Of a stretch of DNA of 10,426 bases, positions 1-7,384 are shown one piece after another. A program made the position numbers and the translations under genes. The notes under the pieces were generated by a model. It worked only from the letters and a program-made list of their open reading frames with translations, was not told where the DNA came from and searched no databases. Within the stretch, counting starts at the first letter, position 1. Every line of letters begins with the position of its first letter. This stretch comes from Candidatus Zixiibacteriota bacterium (lineage in GTDB: Bacteria > Zixibacteria > MSB-5A5 > GN15 > PGXB01), in NCBI GenBank assembly GCA_024230695.1, contig JAAERC010000723.1, positions 1 to 10,426 of the forward strand, read 5' to 3'.

Positions 1-106
1 GATTTACCTGTTTTTCACTCAGAAATTCCAAAATCTTTCTGGCCTCACCCGGTTTATCGGCCACCAGTGAATAATAATATTCAACCTCTTTTACTGAAAA
101 TGACAT
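1..106 (-). CDS. N-terminal fragment of a possible ACT-domain protein (runs off the window)
   Basis: Only the first 35 codons are present; the gene continues beyond base 1. The protein starts MSFSVKEVEYYYSLVADKPG and continues EARKILEFLSEKQVN. A beta strand, then a D-K-P-G turn, then an amphipathic helix is the opening pattern of ACT regulatory domains, which bind small ligands such as amino acids. This fold call rests on pattern only and the ligand is unknown. The ATG (104-106 on the complement) is preceded by a clear Shine-Dalgarno (AAGGGG, about 113-118) at normal spacing, which fixes the start. A good sigma70-type promoter lies about 155 bases upstream, so the leader would be long. The neighbouring secreted-protein gene lies upstream on the same strand, 268 bases away, so the two are probably separate transcription units. 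Confidence 0.6.
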   Translation of the reverse strand, partial: MSFSVKEVEYYYSLVADKPGEARKILEFLSEKQVN

Positions 107-260
107 AACCAACCCCTTTCAATGAATAAATATTTTTATCTAAAATAATCCTTATTTTTCGTCACTCTTAGTTGTTACCTGAGCGAGTCATAAAAGTTAT
201 AAATTCTATTTTGTCGAGTTGCGTTTAATTTGAAATCAGGCCAAATGCCTTATATATATA

Positions 261-288
261 AATATAAGCAGGAATATTATATTGTCAA
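261..288 (-). promoter_or_regulatory. Sigma70-type promoter for the leftmost minus-strand gene
   Basis: Read on the minus strand, a perfect -35 box TTGACA (283-288) is followed after 16 bases by TATATT (261-266). The same TTGACA-N16-TATATT arrangement precedes the tRNA-Gln gene. Transcription from here would start near base 254 and give a leader of roughly 150 nt before the ATG at 106. A 14-bp inverted repeat, AAGATA-GT-TATCTT (287-300), touches the upstream edge of the -35 box. Confidence 0.6.
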
Positions 289-303
289 GATAGTTATCTT
301 TTG

Positions 304-326
304 AATCCTGAAATTGGAGCAGGATT
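304..326 (-). other. Inverted repeat downstream of the fibronectin-like gene; possible weak terminator
   Basis: AATCCTG (304-310) and CAGGATT (320-326) form a perfect 7-bp stem around a 9-nt loop, about 50 bases past the stop codon of the minus-strand gene. On the minus strand no U-tract follows (the next bases are CAAAAG), so it is not a canonical intrinsic terminator. It may protect a 3' end. Confidence 0.3.
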
Positions 327-374
327 AAACTCCGAGTCGATCTTTAAAAATAACCAATCAGTTCGAGACTGTAA

Positions 375-2027
375 TTATTCAGCCGGTAAATCAACCGGAC
401 TGCAAGGCGGTAATCCTTTTTTATAAATAAAGTTTATCGTATGGACAATATCAAGAATATCAATTGATTCATCGTTATTAACATCACCGCATAGAGGAAT
501 ACCTTTGCCAACAAAACTATAAACTTCGCTCCAACCACTTTCAAAGCAACTATTGGTTGCTTTTACTTTCCAAAAATATGTTACACCTTCACTGATTCCA
601 ATTGGATAAAAATTAGATGGCCCGGCGGGAAATTCATAATCAATTTCAATACTGCTAAAGGCGGGGTGATTATCAATTTGAATATGAAACCCAGAAGCGT
701 TTGGCACATCGCCCCAATCAAGAATAACAGGTAGATATTCATCTTCTGAGCCATTATCTGGTGCTACTAAGACCGGTGTGGCTACTGTTGGGCAATTAAT
801 TGAGAACTCCCAAACCGGACTCCAGTTACTCCAACCACAATTGTTTTCAACTTTGATTCGCCAATAATAAGACTTACCCTCTTCAAGAAAAGAATTAATA
901 TTATAAAATGTAGCGCTTTCTGAATAATAATCAAATGTTGGCGCGCCAAATTCAAGCCCATCATCTACCTGCAAACGATATGCGATCTGATCTATACTAC
1001 TACTCCAACTGATTTGAAGTGGTAAGGTTAAATCGGTGGCCCCATCAAATGGCGCCAATTGGGCGGGTGGTTCCGGGGTCGGGCACGCAGTAGTAAATTG
1101 TCGATTCAAACTCCATTCACCATCACCACACGAATTATATGCTAAAACTTTCCAATAATATGTTTTGTCGATATCTAATGATGATACTGTATAATCAGAA
1201 TAACCCGCTGAAAAATCATAATCAATCTCGGGACTATTGTAATATGGATCATCATCTAATATAAGATGATAATACTCGGCCAGTGACACATCATCCCAAT
1301 CAAGAATTAATGGCGCGGAAAGGCCGATCTCATTGTTAGCTGGGTATATCAGGTTTGCCTGATTTGGAACTGGACATTCCGTCGAAAACCCCCAGGTTGC
1401 TCCCCAGCTACCCCAACTACATCCATTATTGAATCGTGCTCTGATCCGCCAAAAATAATAGCTATCCTGGTTCAGGCTGGAGGAAGTATGTTGCGAGTTG
1501 GATAAATAGTATCCTTCTTCAATACTGGAAAAATCGGAATTATCATCAATTTGAATTTCATATTCATAAACGCCAAAGATATCATCCCAGTCAAAAAAGA
1601 CTGGCAATTCAACATCATCGGTACCATTAAGCGGTTCTAATAAATTTGGAGGACCTGGTCTGGGACACTCCGTTGTGAAACTCCAACTACTAGTGAAACC
1701 TCTCCAATATCCGCCCCAAGTATCATACACATGACCATTGATCCGCCAGTGATAAGTAGTATTGTATTGTAGAGAATTTGCGGAATATGTTGTATTGACA
1801 ATATTATCGTCATCTATTACAGGACTGCCAAATCCGGGATCATCATCAATTTGTATCCAGTAATATTCCATACCTGATCCGCTCCAGTTAAACTGCGCGG
1901 GAACAGGTATATTTGTTGAACCATCTGTAGGACTGACCAGATAAGCCGTTTGTGACATCAAATTCCCAGATGAAATTAAAACAATAAAGAAAACAATGAA
2001 CCTAATATAATTTGGCGATCTTTCCAT
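375..2027 (-). CDS. Secreted protein with five fibronectin III-like repeats and a C-terminal dockerin-like motif
   Basis: This 550-residue protein has an N-terminal signal peptide (hydrophobic core at about residues 9-20, likely cleavage near residues 24-26). Five beta-sandwich repeats of fibronectin III type fill residues about 27-508. Each follows the pattern P-x-L-x-P-x-x-G, LP-x-x-x-x-W, Y-x-x-Q-I-D-D, then tYYWR/K and W-x-F-s-t. Repeats 2-5 are each exactly 97 residues, with Cys at 121/218/315/412 and 203/300/397/494. The tail (512-550) holds one Ca-binding dockerin-type F-hand (D515, N517, D519, D523, D526), followed by an aliphatic helix and a Pro/Cys-rich end. Normal dockerins carry two such motifs. 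The start is well supported: AAGGAGGAGG (2029-2038) sits just upstream of the ATG. No catalytic domain is visible, so an adhesive, carbohydrate-binding or structural surface role is inferred. The related tail on the 707-residue protein at 7385 suggests shared sorting or anchoring. Confidence 0.85.
   Translation of the reverse strand: MERSPNYIRFIVFFIVLISSGNLMSQTAYLVSPTDGSTNIPVPAQFNWSGSGMEYYWIQIDDDPGFGSPVIDDDNIVNTTYSANSLQYNTTYHWRINGHVYDTWGGYWRGFTSSWSFTTECPRPGPPNLLEPLNGTDDVELPVFFDWDDIFGVYEYEIQIDDNSDFSSIEEGYYLSNSQHTSSSLNQDSYYFWRIRARFNNGCSWGSWGATWGFSTECPVPNQANLIYPANNEIGLSAPLILDWDDVSLAEYYHLILDDDPYYNSPEIDYDFSAGYSDYTVSSLDIDKTYYWKVLAYNSCGDGEWSLNRQFTTACPTPEPPAQLAPFDGATDLTLPLQISWSSSIDQIAYRLQVDDGLEFGAPTFDYYSESATFYNINSFLEEGKSYYWRIKVENNCGWSNWSPVWEFSINCPTVATPVLVAPDNGSEDEYLPVILDWGDVPNASGFHIQIDNHPAFSSIEIDYEFPAGPSNFYPIGISEGVTYFWKVKATNSCFESGWSEVYSFVGKGIPLCGDVNNDESIDILDIVHTINFIYKKGLPPCSPVDLPAE
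504..1667 (-). repeat. Four in-frame 291-bp (97-codon) fibronectin-like repeat units
   Basis: Counting from the Cys at residue 121, four consecutive units of exactly 97 codons follow. Each begins with Cys-Pro and has a second Cys 82 residues into the unit. The first unit of the protein (residues about 27-119) lacks both cysteines. The units have diverged in sequence, so this is an old protein-level repeat, not recent DNA amplification. Confidence 0.75.
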
Positions 2028-2065
2028 TCCTCCTCCTTATTGAAATACTATCGGCAAGACACCTG

Positions 2066-2093
2066 ATTTCATATATGCTTAATATGTGTTCAA
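2066..2093 (-). promoter_or_regulatory. Possible weak promoter for the fibronectin-like gene
   Basis: On the minus strand, TTGAAC (2088-2093) is followed after 16 bases by TGAAAT (2066-2071). It matches the consensus only partly, but the 16-base spacing equals that of the three better promoters in the window. It would give a short leader of about 30 nt carrying the strong Shine-Dalgarno. Confidence 0.3.
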
Positions 2094-2275
2094 TTATGAC
2101 AAATATGCCTATTTAGACTAAGCGCCAGGGGTCTCACATTTCCTACGATTGACTTCTCCTATAGCAAAAACGAGTTGCTCACAGGGTAAAAATAATGTGA
2201 TTTTCCAAAAAATATCTAATATTATTTCTGTTTCATATTTTTGCCAATGCATTGCAATCCTCAGATTGACCGGCG

Positions 2276-2304
2276 GTACCGATGGCCAATAGCCCGTTCG
2301 GTAC
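2276..2304. repeat. Hairpin-forming element in the GC-rich islet upstream of metH
   Basis: GTACCGA (2276-2282) pairs perfectly with TCGGTAC (2298-2304). Inside it, GGC (2284-2286) pairs with GCC (2292-2294) around a 5-nt CAATA loop, leaving a small asymmetric internal loop. No U-tract follows on either strand, so it is not an intrinsic terminator. It could be the core of a dispersed intergenic repeat or a structured RNA. This is inferred from composition and folding only. Confidence 0.45.
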
Positions 2305-2600
2305 TAAATGCGGAAGATGTTTTTGTCCAACCCTGCCCGAGTGTATACCATTATTAAAATAACATAATTTTTATTAATCTGCAATTAGTTTAATTTATTA
2401 TTCTGAATACATATATCTCTAAGAAGCGGGGAAACATCTTTTAAAATTGAGAAAAAAATGCTTAGAAGAACATTGTTCAAAATAATATTTATTATAAAGA
2501 TATTTTAAAAATAGTATATTAATTTCAGATGTTTTAATCATTTGTAATTTTGATTGTTTTGTGAATATTAAAATTATGTTACCTTAGATAAATTATTGAA

Positions 2601-5600
2601 ATGGAGATGGACATTATTTCTCAGAAAGATAACAGATTAATTCAGGAGTTGGAAAAACGTATTCTGGTTCTTGATGGTGCAATGGGAACAATGATTCAAA
2701 ACGCCCGATTAAGTGAAGGTGATTACCGGGGTGATATCTATAAGAATCATAGTTGTGACCTGATGGGTAATAATGATATTCTATCGTTGACCAGACCGGA
2801 TGTTATCAATCAGATACATACTGCATATATTTCAGCCGGAGCAGATATAGTTACAACAAATACATTTGGTGCCACCTCAATTACGCAGTCTGATTATTCA
2901 ACTGAAAACGATATTTATAAAATGAATTATGAGTCGGCTTGTCTGGCCAAAAAGGCCGTTTCAAATTTTATCCAGAAGAACCCAAACGAAATTAAATTTG
3001 TCGCCGGGACGCTTGGACCCACAAATAAGACATTATCAATTTCGCCAAAAGTTGAAGATCCCGGGTATCGTGATCTGGCTTTTGATGACATGGTGTCCGC
3101 CTATTCAACCGCTGTTGAGGGGCTCATTGATGGCAGAGTTGATTTAATAATCGTCGAGACGGTTTTTGATACCTTATGCTGTAAAGCGGCATTGTTTGCT
3201 ATCCAGAACATGCAGAAACAAAAAAACAAAAAGATTCCTATATTAGTTTCCGCGACAGTATCAAATCTGAATGGGCGAACTTTATCGGGGCAGACGATAG
3301 AAGCATTCTGGTATTCGGTCAAACATGCTGATCTTTTTTGTGTTGGTTTGAATTGCGGGTTTGGTGCCGATAAGTACAAACAGCATATAACTGAACTTTC
3401 AAGTTTAACGGATACATTCGTATCGCTTCATCCGAATGCCGGATTACCTGATGAAAACGGTTTATATAATGAATCGCCTGATGAATTGGCAAGTGCGATC
3501 CGGGAATATGCATCCGATGGTTTAGTGAATATAGTGGGCGGATGTTGCGGAACCTCCCCTGAACATATAAAAGCGATAGCCGATACGGTCAAAAATATAA
3601 GTCCGAGGGTAGCGCCGAAAAAAGATAATTATTGTCACCTAAGCGGACTTGATTCGCTGGTGATAAGACCAGATTCGTTATTTGTAAATATCGGAGAACG
3701 AACCAATGTGGCCGGATCGGCAAAATTCAAAAAGTTGATTCAGAATGAAAATTACGAAAAAGCACTGTCTGTGGCGCGTCAGCAGGTGAGTGCCGGGGCG
3801 CAAATTATTGATATTGGAATGGATAGTCCACTGTTGGATTCCAAAGCGGCGATGGTTAAGTTTTTGAATTTGATTTCATCTGATCCTGATATCTGTAAAG
3901 TCCCGATTATGATAGACTCGTCTAATTGGGATGTTATTGAAGCTGGGCTAAAATCTATTCAGGGTAGGGGGATTGTAAATTCAATAAGTCTTAAGGACGG
4001 TGAAGAAGAATTTAATAGACGAGCCCAACTAATAAAGCAATATGGCGCAATTGTGATTGTTATGGCTTTTGACGAGAAAGGTCAGGCTGTTACATATAAA
4101 CAGAAAATTGATGTATGCAGTCGCGCTTATAATATACTTGTTGATAAGGTCGGGTTTCCGCCTGAGGATATTATTTTTGATCCAAATGTGCTGACTATCG
4201 CCACGGGGATGAAAGAACATAATAGTTATGCGGTTGATTTTATCGAGGCCTGTAAGGAAATAAAAAAGCGATTACCATTTAGTCTTGTTAGCGGCGGAAT
4301 TAGTAATCTGTCTTTCGCTTTTCGAGGGAACAATACTATCCGAAAGGCGATGCACTCGGTATTTTTGTACCATACAATCAAAGCCGGGATGGATATGGGT
4401 ATTGTTAATCCAAGTCAACTAACATTGATCGAAGATGTTCCAACTGATTTTAGAAAACTAGTTGAGGATGTTGTTTTAAATCGAGATAGTAGTGCCGCCG
4501 ACAGATTGGTTGAGAAGGCCTCAGAGCAAAAAGGTGTAAAAAATAAGAAGACAAAAGATCTTACCTGGCGGGAATCCCCAATTGAAAAACGACTGGTTTA
4601 TTCGATAATAAACGGGACAATTGACTATCTTGATATAGATATACCTAAGGCATTGGATAAGTATAGCAATCCAGTGCAGATCGTTGAAGATGTTCTGATG
4701 TCCGGGATGTCTAAAGTTGGCGATTATTTTGGATCAGGGAAGATGTTTCTTCCTCAAGTAATAAAATCTGCGCGGGTTATGAAACAAGCGGTTGATTTAT
4801 TGTCACCATATCTTCCAAAAGCAGACACAGGCGGAATGGCAGTTTCAGGCAAGGTCTTATTGGCAACGGTAAAAGGTGACGTTCATGACATTGGAAAAAA
4901 CATAACACGAATTATTATGGAATGTAATAATTATCAGATAATTGACTTGGGTGTGATGGTTCCGACAGACAAAATAGTAGATAAGGCAATAATCGAAAAT
5001 GTTGATGTTATTGGTTTGAGTGGATTGGTTAGCCCCTCGCTTGATGAGATGGTGACAATTGTAAAAGAGTTGGAAAAAAGAAAGGTAAAGATACCAGTTC
5101 TAATTGGAGGAGCAACAACATCGAAAATACATACTGCTGTCAAAATCGCACCCGAGTATTCCGGGGCTGTGGTTTATGTTCCTGATGCATCACGAAGCAT
5201 TGAAGTATTGAGTAATTTAAAAAATGAAAATAAAAATACTGTATATGTAAATAATATAAAGTCAGAATATACGCATTTGAGAAAAAAAAGGATCAATAAA
5301 CAGACCAAAACCGAATTGATTTCATTAATCGAAGCCCGCAAAAATAGATTTGTTATCGATTGGGGAAAATATACCCCACCGATCCCGAAAGAGTTGGGTG
5401 TTAAGCATATTGATAATATCGAAATATGTACATTGGTTCCATTAATTGATTGGGATGAATTTTATCGAATTTTTGATTTGAAAAAAAATATTAGAGCCAA
5501 TGGCAAATCTGAGTTAAGTCGAAATCAATTAAAAGAAGATGCGATAGGTATTATCAATAAAATTGAAAAAGAAAATATATTGCAGCCAGGTGCCATTGTT

Positions 5601-6260
5601 GGATTGTTCCCGGCCAACACAAAAGATGACGATATTGTTATATACAAAAATGAAGCAATAGCGGATTCTATTTCGACACTTCCATGTCTTCGTCAACAGA
5701 GACAAAAAACCGGTAATAATTATAACTTTAGTTTGAGCGACTTTATCGCCCCCAAAGATTCTGGAGTCAACGATTACATCGGCGCGTTTGTAGCGACTGT
5801 TGGTAGTGGTGCCGATGAACTTTATAATCAATATGTCGAAAATGGTGATGAGTATTCTGGGATTCTCATGAAAATAATTGCCGATAGGTTAGTTGAGGCT
5901 TTGGCAAATTATTTGCACAAAGAGGTTGAAACAAAATTATGGGGATACAATAAATCGGCTGAAAATGATTTTGAACTAATTGGGATTCGTCCGGCTTTGG
6001 GCTATCCATCATGTCCCGACCATTCTGAGAAGGAAAAACTGTTTGATATATTAAATGTGTCCGATACGTTAAATGTGAAACTATCGGAGAATTACTTCTT
6101 GATTCCAACCGCATCGGTTTGTGGATGGTATTTTTCAAATCCGGAATCAAAATATTTTGCGGTGGGACGAATCGGGGAGGATCAGTTGAAAGATTATTCT
6201 GATAGAAAAGATGTTGATATCGACAGTATCTCAAAATGGCTTGGATATAATTTATTTTAG
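2601..6260 (+). CDS. metH: Cobalamin-dependent methionine synthase, full length
   Basis: MetH transfers the methyl group of 5-methyltetrahydrofolate to homocysteine through enzyme-bound cobalamin in the cytosol. The 1219 residues match the usual length of about 1,230, and all four modules are present in order. The homocysteine/zinc domain (about 15-335) has zinc ligands C252 (GLNCGFG) and C315/C316 (GGCCGTSPEH). The pterin domain (about 358-625) starts at FVNIGERTNVAGS. The cap and B12 domains (about 660-880) carry GDVHDIGKN with axial His762, SGLVSPSLDEM and GGATTSKIHTAVK. The reactivation domain that binds S-adenosylmethionine (about 900-1219) carries RPALGYPSCPDH (1130-1141) and GWYFSNPESKYFAVGRI. 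Every key motif is intact. The start is less certain: neither this ATG nor the one at 2607 has a good Shine-Dalgarno, but the N-terminus aligns with known MetH a few residues before ILVLDGAMGTMIQ. metF follows after nine bases, so the two are very likely co-transcribed. Confidence 0.97.
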   Translation: MEMDIISQKDNRLIQELEKRILVLDGAMGTMIQNARLSEGDYRGDIYKNHSCDLMGNNDILSLTRPDVINQIHTAYISAGADIVTTNTFGATSITQSDYSTENDIYKMNYESACLAKKAVSNFIQKNPNEIKFVAGTLGPTNKTLSISPKVEDPGYRDLAFDDMVSAYSTAVEGLIDGRVDLIIVETVFDTLCCKAALFAIQNMQKQKNKKIPILVSATVSNLNGRTLSGQTIEAFWYSVKHADLFCVGLNCGFGADKYKQHITELSSLTDTFVSLHPNAGLPDENGLYNESPDELASAIREYASDGLVNIVGGCCGTSPEHIKAIADTVKNISPRVAPKKDNYCHLSGLDSLVIRPDSLFVNIGERTNVAGSAKFKKLIQNENYEKALSVARQQVSAGAQIIDIGMDSPLLDSKAAMVKFLNLISSDPDICKVPIMIDSSNWDVIEAGLKSIQGRGIVNSISLKDGEEEFNRRAQLIKQYGAIVIVMAFDEKGQAVTYKQKIDVCSRAYNILVDKVGFPPEDIIFDPNVLTIATGMKEHNSYAVDFIEACKEIKKRLPFSLVSGGISNLSFAFRGNNTIRKAMHSVFLYHTIKAGMDMGIVNPSQLTLIEDVPTDFRKLVEDVVLNRDSSAADRLVEKASEQKGVKNKKTKDLTWRESPIEKRLVYSIINGTIDYLDIDIPKALDKYSNPVQIVEDVLMSGMSKVGDYFGSGKMFLPQVIKSARVMKQAVDLLSPYLPKADTGGMAVSGKVLLATVKGDVHDIGKNITRIIMECNNYQIIDLGVMVPTDKIVDKAIIENVDVIGLSGLVSPSLDEMVTIVKELEKRKVKIPVLIGGATTSKIHTAVKIAPEYSGAVVYVPDASRSIEVLSNLKNENKNTVYVNNIKSEYTHLRKKRINKQTKTELISLIEARKNRFVIDWGKYTPPIPKELGVKHIDNIEICTLVPLIDWDEFYRIFDLKKNIRANGKSELSRNQLKEDAIGIINKIEKENILQPGAIVGLFPANTKDDDIVIYKNEAIADSISTLPCLRQQRQKTGNNYNFSLSDFIAPKDSGVNDYIGAFVATVGSGADELYNQYVENGDEYSGILMKIIADRLVEALANYLHKEVETKLWGYNKSAENDFELIGIRPALGYPSCPDHSEKEKLFDILNVSDTLNVKLSENYFLIPTASVCGWYFSNPESKYFAVGRIGEDQLKDYSDRKDVDIDSISKWLGYNLF

Positions 6261-6263
6261 GAG
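6259..6263 (+). promoter_or_regulatory. Shine-Dalgarno of metF overlapping the metH stop
   Basis: AGGAG begins inside the TAG stop of metH and ends six bases before the metF ATG. The overlap favours translational coupling of metH and metF and fixes the metF start. Confidence 0.75.
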
Positions 6264-6269
6264 CGAGTT

Positions 6270-7211
6270 ATGAAGGTGATTGAACATTTGGAAAAGGCAA
6301 ATAATCCGCTTTTTAGCTATGAAATAATCCCTCCCAAAAGAGGGCGAAACGCTCAGGCGATTCTTGATATTGTAGAGCAATTAGTTCCTTATGAACCGCC
6401 TTTTATTGATGTTACCAGTCATTCGGCTCAGGCGGCTTATCAAGAATCTGAAGATGGTACAATTACCAGGAGTGTGACAACAAAAAGACCGGGGACGATG
6501 GGGATTTGCACACTCATCCAGCATCGTTACCAAATAGATTCTGTTCCGCATTTATTGTGTCGGGGATTTACCAAAGAAGAGAGCGAAGATGCCGTCATTG
6601 AGATGAATTTTCTTGGAATCAACAACGTCATGGCGATTCGTGGTGATGATACAAATTTCAAAAAAACAAAACGACAAAATTCGGATTATAATACATATGC
6701 CAGTGATCTTGTGAAACAATTAGACGGTTTGAGAAATGGCAAATATCTTGAGCCAATTTCAAATTGTGATCCGATTGATAACTGTATTGGAGTTTGTTGT
6801 TATCCGGAAAAACATATTGAAGCGGCCAATTTAAAAACCGATATCCAAAATTTCAAATTCAAGGTGAATGCCGGAGCTGATTATGCCGTAACGCAAATGT
6901 TTTATGATAATAAGAAATATTTTGAATTTGTCGAAAAATGCCGCCTTGAAAATATCGAAATTCCAATTATTCCGGGGATTAAAATACTTAGTTCGGCTAA
7001 ACAGATAAATAGTCTGCCAAGAAATTTTAATATTTCCTTGCCTGAGCAGTTAGTCGATGATATCCAATCAAACCCAAAACATGCCCGTGAGATCGGTCTG
7101 AATTGGGGAATTGAGCAGTGTCGCGAACTTTTGAATAACGGCGTTAAGTGTATTCATTTCTATATTCTTAATGACTCTAATTCGGTCACAAAATTAATTA
7201 ATAACCTGTGA
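6270..7211 (+). CDS. metF: 5,10-methylenetetrahydrofolate reductase
   Basis: MetF is a cytosolic flavoprotein (FAD) that reduces 5,10-methylene- to 5-methyltetrahydrofolate, the methyl donor used by MetH next to it. The 313-residue single-domain TIM barrel is of usual bacterial length. Visible signatures are FSYEIIPPKRG (catalytic-type Glu18), DVTSHSAQ (47-54), RPGTMGIC, GINNVMAIRGDD (116-127; Asp126 lies at the place of the FAD-contacting Asp120 of E. coli), YPEKH (178-182), TQMFYDNKKYFEFVEKC (208-224), PIIPGIKIL (232-240) and the C-terminal HFYIL. The overall pattern is closer to the Bacteroidetes/delta-proteobacterial MetF type than to the E. coli enzyme. The YPEKH motif is preceded by Cys-Cys, where Ala-Gly or Gly-Gly is common. 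No typical intrinsic terminator follows, only a folded stretch without a U-run. Confidence 0.95.
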   Translation: MKVIEHLEKANNPLFSYEIIPPKRGRNAQAILDIVEQLVPYEPPFIDVTSHSAQAAYQESEDGTITRSVTTKRPGTMGICTLIQHRYQIDSVPHLLCRGFTKEESEDAVIEMNFLGINNVMAIRGDDTNFKKTKRQNSDYNTYASDLVKQLDGLRNGKYLEPISNCDPIDNCIGVCCYPEKHIEAANLKTDIQNFKFKVNAGADYAVTQMFYDNKKYFEFVEKCRLENIEIPIIPGIKILSSAKQINSLPRNFNISLPEQLVDDIQSNPKHAREIGLNWGIEQCRELLNNGVKCIHFYILNDSNSVTKLINNL

Positions 7212-7213
7212 CA

Positions 7214-7276
7214 GATTGTATACTAAGGCCATTAAGTATATGATTGACTGAAGTTTCCGGTATTTCAGATACAATC
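7214..7276 (+). other. Folded 3' region after metF, no U-tract
   Basis: GATTGTAT (7214-7221) and ATACAATC (7269-7276) are a perfect 8-bp inverted pair. Directly against the right arm sits a second hairpin, CTGAA (7248-7252) with TTCAG (7264-7268). TATACT (7219-7224) and AGTATA (7235-7240) offer a competing local stem. It starts three bases after the metF stop codon. Without a U-run it is not a standard terminator; it may stabilise the 3' end or be a Rho-dependent end. Confidence 0.35.
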
Positions 7277-7293
7277 CCATAATCACTTCGTGC

Positions 7294-7321
7294 TTGACAA
7301 ATATTAAGTATCTATTATAGT
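7294..7321 (+). promoter_or_regulatory. Sigma70-type promoter of the arylsulfotransferase-like gene
   Basis: A perfect -35 TTGACA (7294-7299) is followed after 16 bases by TATAGT (7316-7321), with TATAAT overlapping at 7321-7326. Initiation near 7328 would give a leader of about 57 nt ending in the Shine-Dalgarno GGAGG (7376-7380), four bases before the ATG. This makes the gene a unit separate from metH-metF. Confidence 0.65.
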
Positions 7322-7384
7322 ATAATATAAATAAAATATTACTTCGTTACTATATTACTCCAATGTTTCCTTTTCGGAGGGTTT

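Larger units (their letters stand above)
2041..2600. other. Divergent intergenic region with two GC-richer islets in AT-rich DNA
   Basis: No gene was found here on either strand. Most of it is very AT-rich, especially 2341-2600, which must carry the metH promoter, though no single -35/-10 pair stands out there. Two islets differ. Bases 2121-2190 are about 47% GC by hand count. Bases 2261-2340 are about 54% GC and contain a hairpin (2276-2304). The palindrome CAATGCATTG lies at 2245-2254. AAGATGTTT (2314-2322) and AAACATCTT (2432-2440) are a perfect 9-bp inverted pair separated by 109 bases. No SAM, SAH or cobalamin riboswitch core was recognised. Confidence 0.6.

Noticed and set aside
303..329. 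Intrinsic terminator for the fibronectin-like gene
   Set aside because: The stem is good but no U-tract follows on the minus strand, so it is listed only as an inverted repeat.
2261..2360. Short ORFs on both strands through the GC-rich islet
   Set aside because: They are under 35 codons, lack a start with a ribosome-binding site, and resemble no protein family.
2041..2600. SAM, SAH or cobalamin riboswitch upstream of metH
   Set aside because: No core motif of these classes could be recognised on the plus strand, and the only clear hairpin does not match their layout.
5866..6234. 122-codon minus-strand ORF inside metH
   Set aside because: It lies wholly opposite the conserved reactivation domain of metH and resembles no family.
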